Positions 13,304 through 19,615 of a stretch of 19,615 bases of DNA are shown piece after piece; position 1 is the stretch's first letter; the number at the start of each line of letters is the position of its first letter. A program made the translations under genes and the position numbers. The notes under the pieces were generated by a model, which was not told where the DNA came from, did not search any database, and worked only from the letters and a program-made list of their open reading frames with translations. Origin of the DNA: an uncultured Capnocytophaga sp. (GTDB lineage Bacteria > Bacteroidota > Bacteroidia > Flavobacteriales > Flavobacteriaceae). Where the stretch lies: assembly GCF_938029845.1 (NCBI RefSeq), contig NZ_CALHGG010000133.1, positions 1-19,615 on the forward strand. The letters are read 5' to 3'.

Positions 13304-14254
13304 ATGAAACTTTTTTTACCTATTACCATTTGCTTTTTCCCTCTTATAGGGTTGTGCCAAGAGGCTGTTACAGATACTATTGCGCTCCCTACTTTAACAA
13401 CTACGGATATTCCTAAGGAAATTGATTTGGAACGGGTTATGTCCAAGATATGGGAGCTTGATCGCGAAGACCAGCAAGGTACTTTCCACCTGATGGAGTA
13501 CCAACCCATGTATATCATGCCTATGCGCTTCACCGATATACCTACTGAGCAACCACGAAGTCTCAACACAGAACGCCCCATACCTGAGCACCGCGATTAC
13601 CAGCATGTAGAGGTCAAATTCCAAGTCAGTCTCAAGGCTAAAATCCTACAAGATGCCTTCGGGAAGGGGGATGTATGGGTAGCTTTTACCCAACAAGCAC
13701 TTTGGCAGATGTACAATGGAGGACTCTCCCGCCCTTTTAGGGAACTGAACTATGAGCCTGAACTGATATTTACCTATCCTATGAACCTCACGGCAGGGCG
13801 CTTCAAGTTCAAGATGCTTGGTCTTTCTATCAATCACCAGTCCAATGGTAAAGAAGCTGCACACTCCCGTAGCTGGAACCGTTTTATACTCGTAGGCTTA
13901 GCCAAATGGGACAATATACTAATTACCACCCGCCTATGGAAGCGATTCTCCGAAACTTCCATAGAAGATGACAACCCTCAGATAGAGGACTATATAGGTC
14001 GCTGTGAGATAAGAACTGCCCTTACCTATGGCAAACATGTATTTAGCCTTTCTCTTCGCAACAATCTCAATTTCAAGCATAATCGTGCCCATATAGAAGG
14101 CTCTTGGGTAATTCCCCTCAATCGAGATCTACGTCTTTTGCTCCAAGCCTCTCACGGCTATGGCGATTCACTCATTGACTATAACTACAAACAGTTGTGG
14201 GTATTGGCTTTACTCTTATTGATTTGTAACCATAAAAAACCTTTGATTTTTTAA
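13304..14254 (+). CDS. pldA: Outer-membrane phospholipase A (PldA-like), C-terminal strand frameshifted
   Basis: A 316-aa outer-membrane phospholipase A, a calcium-dependent barrel enzyme that hydrolyses phospholipids in the outer leaflet. It has a Sec signal (about 1-18) and a long N-terminal extension. The catalytic set is clear: NHQSNG with His178 and Ser180, and SRSWNR with Asn192, with the same His-to-Asn spacing (14) as E. coli His142, Ser144 and Asn156. NYEPEL at 149-154 and GYGDSLIDYNYKQ at 285-297 are also hallmarks. After Lys296-Gln297 the frame gives LWVLALLLLICNHKKPLIF, which is not a barrel strand. The adjacent frame, from 14191 to a TAA at 14227-14229, gives TVVGIGFTLIDL, the expected last strand. 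A 1-nt or 4-nt loss in the AAAC-containing stretch near 14188-14194 explains this; it may be real or a sequencing error. Confidence 0.85.
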   Translation: MKLFLPITICFFPLIGLCQEAVTDTIALPTLTTTDIPKEIDLERVMSKIWELDREDQQGTFHLMEYQPMYIMPMRFTDIPTEQPRSLNTERPIPEHRDYQHVEVKFQVSLKAKILQDAFGKGDVWVAFTQQALWQMYNGGLSRPFRELNYEPELIFTYPMNLTAGRFKFKMLGLSINHQSNGKEAAHSRSWNRFILVGLAKWDNILITTRLWKRFSETSIEDDNPQIEDYIGRCEIRTALTYGKHVFSLSLRNNLNFKHNRAHIEGSWVIPLNRDLRLLLQASHGYGDSLIDYNYKQLWVLALLLLICNHKKPLIF

Positions 14255-14268
14255 CGTTTAAAAATGAG

Positions 14269-14342
14269 TTTTTAATAAAAAAAAGAGTAATTTTGTACAA
14301 GAAAACACATGTACTTTTAATGTCCTCATTTTTAATAAAAAA
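14269..14342 (+). promoter_or_regulatory. Promoter of the receptor operon, flanked by a 14-bp direct repeat
   Basis: TAATTTTG at 14288-14295 fits the -7 consensus; the -33 is unclear. TTTTTAATAAAAAA occurs twice, at 14269-14282 just upstream of the -7 box and at 14329-14342 just before the start codon. AAAATGAG before the first copy and CTCATT at the second add inverted symmetry. Transcription would begin near 14302, with a leader of about 45 nt. These may be regulator sites or simply AT-rich sequence. Confidence 0.45.
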
Positions 14343-14346
14343 CGTA

Positions 14347-17094
14347 ATGAAATCATTGATTTTTTCTTTCTTTATGCTCACTTGTAGCCTTGCTTTCTCG
14401 CAGCACGTTTCCCTAAGAGGAAGCGTTAGTGACGGAAAAACACCTTTGCCAGAGGCTCGTATCGTGGTAGAAGGGCAAGAGCAACACACAGTGAGTGATT
14501 TTAGGGGGGAGTTTGAGTTACTCCTTCCCAAAGGGCTTTATACCTTGGAGGTAATGGCTAAAGGCTATCTAACAAAGAAGATGCCTGTGGAGCTACTCTC
14601 GGCTATGGAGCTACCCACTATTGTATTGGAAAAAGAAAACCATACACAAGCAGCCCAACAGATGGGCAATACTATAAGCATTTCCGACGAACAGTTGGAC
14701 GATGAAGAAGGTAGTCTTGAGATGATATCGGGCTTTCTCCAATCCTCTCAAGACCTTTATTTTCGCCGTGCCGCCTATGACTTCAGTTCGGTGTTCTATC
14801 GCCCTCGTGGCTATCAGAGCAATACCGCTACGGTCTTGGTCAATGGGGTAACGATGAACAAGGTAGAGACAGGTCGTCCCCAATGGAGTAACTGGGGAGG
14901 GCTAAACGATGCTACACGCGGTCAAGTGATTACCACAGGTGTAGGCGCTTCAGAGAGTGATTTTGGAGGCGTATTTGGTAATACTTCCTATACTATTGCA
15001 CCATCAGAGCTACGCAACGGCCTACGTATCACAGGAACCGCTACCAACCGCAATTACTTTGGGCGTGGTATGGTAACTTACAATACAGGAACCCTTCCTA
15101 GTGGCTGGGGCTATATGGTTTCAGCTTCCTATCGTGGAGGCAATGGCAAGACCTTCCTTGTTCCTAACACCGAAGGCTTAGTATATCAGTCCTATGGAGC
15201 TTCCGCAGCCGTAGAGTACAAGGCGAGTCCTTACTTCTCCACCAATCTTATGGGAATCTTCTCCTATAACAACCGAGGCAAGTCCGCCCCACTCACCCAA
15301 GAGACTATTGCTTTGGGAGGTAGAAACTACAATCCCAACTGGGGCTACCAAGCGGGAGAATTGCGCAACTCCAAGATGAAGCGTATCGCTGAACCTCTTT
15401 TTGTGCTCTCCAATACCTATCACAAGGGCAATACCAAGATTGTCGCTCACTTGGGTTACCAGTTCGGACAGGTGGGAGATACTCGTATCCAATACGTGAA
15501 ATCCCAAAACCCTGACCCTTCCTACTATACCAATATGCCTACTTACTTCTACAATATGTATGACGAGCAAACAGGCGAAGGCGATCCTTTTGCCCATCAT
15601 AAGGCAGCACAACAAATAGCATATTTCAGAACTCATAAGCAGCTCGATTGGGATAGACTCTACTTGGCCAACAGCCTTACAGGTGGCGAAAGCATGTTTG
15701 CCCTTAATGAAGATATTATTGACACTCGTACCCTTACAGCCAACGTACTAAATACCACCAAGATTACTCCTAATATCACCTTCAATGGAGGAATCTCCTA
15801 CCAACACATTGGTACAGAAAACTACCAACAAATCAATGACTTATTAGGGGGGAAATACTTCCTCAATAAGAGTTATTATTCAGGAGAAAACTACGACACG
15901 GCGGAGAACCTACGCCTTGGGGTAGGAGACAAATACCAATACTACTACAAGACCCGCACCCAGCGTGCCCATGTCTTTGGTCAATTGCGCTTTAAGTATG
16001 GTCGTGCCGATTTCTATGTAGCAGGACGCGTAGCCCATACCGACTATGAGCGCGAAGGTATGTTTGCCAACAACTCCGTATATACCGACTCCAAAGGAAT
16101 GAGCGGACAGCGCTATTTCAATACGATAAGTACCAAGGCGGGACTCACTTATAGCATCACAGGTAGGCATATCCTCCAGTTCAACACAGGTTACTTTGAG
16201 GAAGCACAACCACTGAACAATGTGTATGTAAATATCCGTAATTCCAACAGCATCCTTCCCGCTAGAATACATCCTGAAAACCAAATCACTTGGGATGGTA
16301 GCTATATCATCCGTATCCCTTCCTTCAAGGCACGAATTACAGGTTATGCCACCCAGATAAAGCATAGCAGCGAAAAGAGCTATTTCTTCACCCAATCTCG
16401 CTTAGGAGATGAATCCGCAGGCTTCTTGACCCAAACAATGATTGATGCTGAGAAATTGCACTTTGGTATGGAACTCGGCGCTGAATACGACCTTACCGCC
16501 TCTTGGAAAGCCTCTGCTGTGGTATCACTCAACCAATATACCTATACCAACAATCCGCTCTTGTTCCAGTCCTCCGACAAGCGCTTGGTAAGTGAGCCTA
16601 TCGTGAGCTACCTTAAGGATTACCATGCAGGTCAAGCCCCTGAGCATGTATATTCATTAGGCATAGAGTACCAAAGTCCACGCTACTGGTGGGTAGCCCT
16701 TACTGCCAATTACTTTGATAAGAATTACATAGGTATCGCCCCTAGCCTACGTACTGAGAATATTTACCTTGATCCCAATACAGGTAGCCGCTATACTGAT
16801 ATTGACGAGAATACCGTACGTAGTCTCTTGCGCCAAGAACGACTTCCTGGTCTTTTCCTACTGAACGCCACCGCAGGTAAGTCTTGGCGTATCAAAGGTA
16901 ACTTCCTAAACGTATTTGCTAGTGTCAATAACCTTTTGAATACTCAATACAAGAGCAACGGATTCGAACAAGCGCGCAAGGGTGATTACCAAGCTATGAT
17001 CAAAGATCGCAAGAGTGGTTACCCTACCTTTGGAAACAAGTATTTCACAGGATATGGCACCTCTTTTTATCTGAATGTAACCTTAAGTCTGTAA
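14347..17094 (+). CDS. TonB-dependent outer-membrane receptor with carboxypeptidase-regulatory-like N-terminal domain
   Basis: A 915-aa TonB-dependent receptor importing an unknown ligand across the outer membrane. Residues 1-19 are a Sec signal. Residues about 21-95 form a CarboxypepD_reg-like beta domain (LRGSVSDGKTPLPEARIVVE, DFRGEFELLLPKGLYTLEV). The plug is at about 115-220 (YRPRGYQSNTATVLVNGV, GGVFGNTSYTI), and the 22-stranded barrel fills the rest, ending in GYGTSFYLNVTLSL. The start is the ATG at 14347: a longer frame from a TTG at 14293 overlaps the promoter box, and an ATG at 14320 would spoil the signal peptide. The DUF5689-like and OB-repeat lipoproteins follow closely, a layout like SusC with surface lipoprotein partners. 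Confidence 0.88.
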   Translation: MKSLIFSFFMLTCSLAFSQHVSLRGSVSDGKTPLPEARIVVEGQEQHTVSDFRGEFELLLPKGLYTLEVMAKGYLTKKMPVELLSAMELPTIVLEKENHTQAAQQMGNTISISDEQLDDEEGSLEMISGFLQSSQDLYFRRAAYDFSSVFYRPRGYQSNTATVLVNGVTMNKVETGRPQWSNWGGLNDATRGQVITTGVGASESDFGGVFGNTSYTIAPSELRNGLRITGTATNRNYFGRGMVTYNTGTLPSGWGYMVSASYRGGNGKTFLVPNTEGLVYQSYGASAAVEYKASPYFSTNLMGIFSYNNRGKSAPLTQETIALGGRNYNPNWGYQAGELRNSKMKRIAEPLFVLSNTYHKGNTKIVAHLGYQFGQVGDTRIQYVKSQNPDPSYYTNMPTYFYNMYDEQTGEGDPFAHHKAAQQIAYFRTHKQLDWDRLYLANSLTGGESMFALNEDIIDTRTLTANVLNTTKITPNITFNGGISYQHIGTENYQQINDLLGGKYFLNKSYYSGENYDTAENLRLGVGDKYQYYYKTRTQRAHVFGQLRFKYGRADFYVAGRVAHTDYEREGMFANNSVYTDSKGMSGQRYFNTISTKAGLTYSITGRHILQFNTGYFEEAQPLNNVYVNIRNSNSILPARIHPENQITWDGSYIIRIPSFKARITGYATQIKHSSEKSYFFTQSRLGDESAGFLTQTMIDAEKLHFGMELGAEYDLTASWKASAVVSLNQYTYTNNPLLFQSSDKRLVSEPIVSYLKDYHAGQAPEHVYSLGIEYQSPRYWWVALTANYFDKNYIGIAPSLRTENIYLDPNTGSRYTDIDENTVRSLLRQERLPGLFLLNATAGKSWRIKGNFLNVFASVNNLLNTQYKSNGFEQARKGDYQAMIKDRKSGYPTFGNKYFTGYGTSFYLNVTLSL

Positions 17095-17109
17095 TCTAAA
17101 CGTAATAAC

Positions 17110-17943
17110 ATGAAAAAGATATTATTCGCTATACTCCCCATTGCATTGAGTGTTTCTTGTAGCAAAGTGTCAAATTTTGACACCCCCGATACAGCTGCCC
17201 TTGCTGCTGAGCAAGCCGCCAAAGCGAAAACCTTCAATGGCACCACTATTAGCTATGACGCCCTTAGAGCAAAGGTAAGTACCTCCTTTGCTACTTATGA
17301 GGAAAATGACGCCTTCGAGGGCTATGTCATCTCCAGTGATGAAGGGGGAAACTTCTACAAAAAGGTATATGTACAAGCCGCTGATAAGTCGGGTACTATT
17401 GCCGTCTCTATTGATAAAAAAGGGCTCTATGCGGAATATCCCGTAGGTAGCAAAGTACAAGTAAGGCTCAAGGGTACCACTGTATGGTATGCCAGCCGTT
17501 ATTCCCTCTTAGAAGTAGGTTATGGACATGGCAAAACAACAGGGGGTAACCTAAAAATAGGTCACCTAACTCCCGCCATGTATCCCGAAGTGTTGCTCCT
17601 CACAGGAGAGAAAGCACCCATAAGTGAACTGGCTACCACCCTTACGAATTTGCAATTTAACAAACGTGCCCAAGCTAACAAGCTCTTAGTGCTCGATGGT
17701 GTATATTTTAAAAATCAAGACGTGGGAAAAACTTTCCACACCTCTGACAATCAATACAATACCACTTATACCCTAACCGATAATGCAGGAGGTACCCTCC
17801 CTTTCCTTACCAGTAGCTACGCCGCACATATCAAAGACCGTGTGCCCGCTGGTCGCTTGCGTATTACAGGGGTGCTCACTATGTACGGAAACAATCCACA
17901 GTTCTTTATCAATGATATAAAGGGAATAGAAAAAAGTGAATAG
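17110..17943 (+). CDS. DUF5689-like lipoprotein
   Basis: A 277-aa lipoprotein with lipobox SVSC and Cys17. Mature residues SKVSN lack the Lys-acid-acid surface signal. Residues about 45-190 match the DUF5689 pattern I know from Bacteroidota: TISYDALRA, FEGYVISSDEGGNFYKKVYVQ near 69-89, IAVSIDKKGLYAEYPVGSKVQVRLKG near 97-122. This strand pattern looks like an OB-fold. A second beta-rich region (about 190-275, ending LRITGVLTMYGNNPQFFINDI) is also OB-like. It begins 15 bp after the receptor, so they share an operon. DUF5689 genes often lie beside TonB-dependent receptors and extracellular nucleases; a partner binding the receptor's ligand is inference. Confidence 0.8.
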   Translation: MKKILFAILPIALSVSCSKVSNFDTPDTAALAAEQAAKAKTFNGTTISYDALRAKVSTSFATYEENDAFEGYVISSDEGGNFYKKVYVQAADKSGTIAVSIDKKGLYAEYPVGSKVQVRLKGTTVWYASRYSLLEVGYGHGKTTGGNLKIGHLTPAMYPEVLLLTGEKAPISELATTLTNLQFNKRAQANKLLVLDGVYFKNQDVGKTFHTSDNQYNTTYTLTDNAGGTLPFLTSSYAAHIKDRVPAGRLRITGVLTMYGNNPQFFINDIKGIEKSE

Positions 17944-18020
17944 CAAAGCCAGCGAATGCTTGGAGCTGGGTATGTATGATTCGCACTAAGAATAAACAAC
18001 AATTTAAATACTATAACGAC

Positions 18021-19166
18021 ATGAAAAAGTTACTTTTATTAGCCCTCTCTTTTGGGCTGTTAATGTCCTGTAAGAAGGACGATGAGAACGGTATTCCACC
18101 TGTGGATCCTAACAAACCACAGCCAGAAAAGCCACAAGACAAGCCAGCAACTGCCTTGGAGGTAAAAAACCTTAAAGCAGCTGACTATGAGAAATTCCGA
18201 GACAGTAAAGAAAAGGTAAAACTCCATGGAGAAATTGCTGAGGTGAAAGGTAATTGGTCTTACTTTAAGTTCAGTGACGGTACTTTGGTACAAATCTTTA
18301 CTCACAAATTCAAAGAACTCAAGGAAGAGACTTCTCAAAAACTTAAAACCGTAGGACAAGAGCTTACTGTAGTAGGAGTTTTCACTGATTATAGCAAAGA
18401 TGGTACCCCCATTAAGGAAATCCTTTACGAAAGTGAAGCTGACCTTACTTTTGGTAAAACTCCTGAGTCAAAACCAGAACAACCAGTAGTAGCCTTAGAG
18501 GTAAAAAACCTTAAAGCAGCTGACTACGATACTTACCGAGACAAAAAAGAAAAGGTGAAACTTCATGGAGAAATTGCGGAAGTAACCAATGGTAGATCTT
18601 ACTTTAAGTTCAGTGATGGTAGTTTGGTTCAAATCTTTACTCACAAATTCAAAGAACTCAAGGAAGAAACTTCTCAAAAACTTAAAACCGTAGGACAAGA
18701 GCTTACTGTAGTAGGTGTTTTCACTGATCACAAGCTTAAAAATGGATCCATTGTTAAGGAAATTGTTTATGAAAGCGAAGCTGACCTTACTTTTGGCACT
18801 ACTCCTCAGGCAAAACCTACACCTAATCCAGAACAACCTGTAGTTACTTTAGAAGCCTCTAGAGCTACAGTAAATGACTTTGAAAAAGGAAAAGCAGTGA
18901 AGATCCATGGAAACATTACCGTAAAAAAAGAAGGAAAATATAATAGATCTTACTTCAAATTCTCTGACGGTACCCTTATCCAGTTCTATGTAAAGAATTA
19001 TGATAAAACCCTCTCTGCAGAAGTCAGAACCAAACTTGAGACAGAAGGACAAGAAGTTACTGTAAAAGGTAAATTCAACACCTTCACAAAAACTGACAAG
19101 AAAACAGGTGTAAAAACTGATATTAGACAAATCGAGTACGAAAGTGCTGCTGATCTTACTTTTTAA
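18021..19166 (+). CDS. Surface lipoprotein with three OB-like tandem repeats
   Basis: A 381-aa lipoprotein with lipobox LMSC and Cys17. The mature C-K-K-D-D-E start is a perfect X-K-(D/E)2-X surface signal. A Pro/Lys/Gln-rich linker (about 24-43) leads to three repeats of about 100 residues at 45-145, 158-259 and 276-381, joined by similar PEQP linkers. Each repeat has KVKLHGEIAEV, a YFKFSDGTLVQIF core, a GQELTVVGVF strand and a closing YESEADLTF, the strand order of an OB-fold. Repeats 1 and 2 are nearly identical in DNA, repeat 3 diverged. The frame stays open upstream to 17976, but the ATG at 18021 gives the proper lipoprotein signal. Its place in the receptor operon suggests ligand capture at the cell surface. 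The family name is unknown to me. Confidence 0.8.
   Translation: MKKLLLLALSFGLLMSCKKDDENGIPPVDPNKPQPEKPQDKPATALEVKNLKAADYEKFRDSKEKVKLHGEIAEVKGNWSYFKFSDGTLVQIFTHKFKELKEETSQKLKTVGQELTVVGVFTDYSKDGTPIKEILYESEADLTFGKTPESKPEQPVVALEVKNLKAADYDTYRDKKEKVKLHGEIAEVTNGRSYFKFSDGSLVQIFTHKFKELKEETSQKLKTVGQELTVVGVFTDHKLKNGSIVKEIVYESEADLTFGTTPQAKPTPNPEQPVVTLEASRATVNDFEKGKAVKIHGNITVKKEGKYNRSYFKFSDGTLIQFYVKNYDKTLSAEVRTKLETEGQEVTVKGKFNTFTKTDKKTGVKTDIRQIEYESAADLTF
18153..18797 (+). repeat. Recent in-frame duplication encoding OB-like repeats 1 and 2
   Basis: The two units, 18153-18455 and 18492-18797, are about 300 bp each and highly similar at the nucleotide level. They share identical runs of roughly 38 and 47 bp around the IFTHKFKELKEE and TSQKLKTVGQELTVVG codons. 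Such identity, including synonymous positions, indicates recent duplication or gene conversion; repeat 3 does not share it. Confidence 0.85.
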
Positions 19167-19256
19167 TCAGTAATCCTCAGTGGTCAGAGGTCAGTAGTCT
19201 GAACTGACCTCTGATAACTGACTACTGATAACTGACTACTGATAACTGACTACTGA
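19166..19256. repeat. Thirteen-heptamer array with a perfect 12-bp hairpin and three 14-bp units
   Basis: The register begins at the last base of the preceding stop codon. TCAGAGGTCAGT (19184? to 19195) and ACTGACCTCTGA (19203-19214) form a perfect 12-bp stem with a 7-nt loop; the left arm begins at the T of GGTCAGAGG at 19184. Three exact copies of TAACTGACTACTGA follow at 19215-19256, each two heptamers long. It may be a terminator or an attenuating structure before the porin gene. Confidence 0.85.
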
Positions 19257-19289
19257 ATCTATAACCTTAAACTTCTAAATAAAACACAT

Positions 19290-19615
19290 ATGAAAAGATT
19301 ATTTCTACTTTTAGCGCTTGCTCCCTCACTGATGTGGAGCCAAGAGAACCTCAGGAAAAACCTTAGCGAGGACGGAAAGACCTACATTAAGGCCAGTGTA
19401 TCGGCTACTCTTTGGGCAAGATACATAGATGCCAACCCTAACACTGTGGTCAATGGATCAGGAGTAAGCCGTATTACCGATGTCTCTATCCGCCGCTTGC
19501 GTATAGGGGTACAAGGCCAACTCACCCCAAGGGTCTATGTATATGGACTTTTCGGAGGTAATAACTACAACTTTACCAGCAAAGCCAAAGACAAAATTGG
19601 TATCCTTGACCTCTA
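19290..19615 (+). CDS. Porin, phosphate-selective-like, 5' part only
   Basis: An open frame running off the window end, 108 complete codons seen. It begins MKRLFLLLALAPSLMWSQEN, a Sec signal with cleavage near MWS before QEN. A beta-barrel start follows: YIKASVSATLWARYIDANPN, a loop, then ISxRRLRIG-type RRLRIGVQGQLTPRVYVYGLFGGNNYN. The pattern resembles phosphate-selective (OprP/OprO-like) porins of Bacteroidota, but with a third of the protein or less visible the subfamily is tentative. No -7 box lies between the array and the ATG, so expression may depend on read-through from the receptor operon. Confidence 0.6.
   Translation, partial: MKRLFLLLALAPSLMWSQENLRKNLSEDGKTYIKASVSATLWARYIDANPNTVVNGSGVSRITDVSIRRLRIGVQGQLTPRVYVYGLFGGNNYNFTSKAKDKIGILDL

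Noticed and set aside
15178..16395. Long reverse-strand frames within the TonB-dependent receptor gene
   Set aside because: They are antisense frames of a strongly supported 915-aa receptor and have no promoter, signal or recognisable motif.
17944..18020. Structured leader or RNA element before the OB-repeat lipoprotein gene
   Set aside because: GCGAAT (17952-17957) and ATTCGC (17979-17984) can pair, but six base pairs around a 21-nt loop is too little to claim.

Overview
The window reads as chromosomal DNA of a flavobacterium in the phylum Bacteroidota, most probably Capnocytophaga or a close relative. Evidence: promoters of the Bacteroidota type (TTG or TTTG, 19-20 bp, then TAnnTTTG); A-rich start regions with little Shine-Dalgarno signal; many lipoproteins, TonB-related proteins and outer-membrane barrels; a metal-dependent type KdsA; and three lipoproteins whose mature N-termini fit the X-K-(D/E)2-X surface-export signal known from Capnocytophaga canimorsus. 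The species is inferred, not proven. No mobile element, phage or CRISPR array is visible.

Layout. 1-2080: a thioredoxin-fold lipoprotein and a lipoprotein with an internal duplication. 2081-4629: two tandem paralogous outer-membrane barrels, the first behind a sigma-54-like promoter, then a YD-repeat-like surface lipoprotein. 4706-6184, reverse strand: guaB. 6423-7376: a bile acid:sodium symporter-like (BASS) membrane protein. 7556-8931: three tandem paralogues of a secreted stand-alone TonB C-terminal domain, each with a duplicated copy of the same promoter. 9001-10903: cysD without cysN, a small antitoxin-like protein and a YugP-type zinc peptidase. 11046-12777: kdsA and glsA. 12836-13190: a small hypothetical protein, a strong hairpin and a reverse-strand tRNA-Gln(CTG). 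13304-14254: an outer-membrane phospholipase A whose last strand is frameshifted. 14347 to the window end: a probable operon with a TonB-dependent receptor, a DUF5689-like lipoprotein, a lipoprotein with three OB-like repeats, and the start of a porin.

The most striking non-genic feature is a set of intergenic arrays built on a strict 7-bp register. Most begin at, or inside, the stop codon of the upstream gene. Many have a left arm carrying AGT or CAG and a right arm carrying the reverse complement (ACT or CTG), so they can fold into hairpins. The heptamer sequence differs from array to array, but the period stays 7, sometimes for 13-20 consecutive units. Several have 10-13 bp stems with compensating arm sequences and look like terminators; others run into the next gene's promoter or up to its start codon. 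I know of no named family for them.

The last operon resembles SusC-like receptor plus surface-lipoprotein uptake systems. Its OB-like lipoproteins suggest, without proving, a nucleic-acid or nucleotide ligand.
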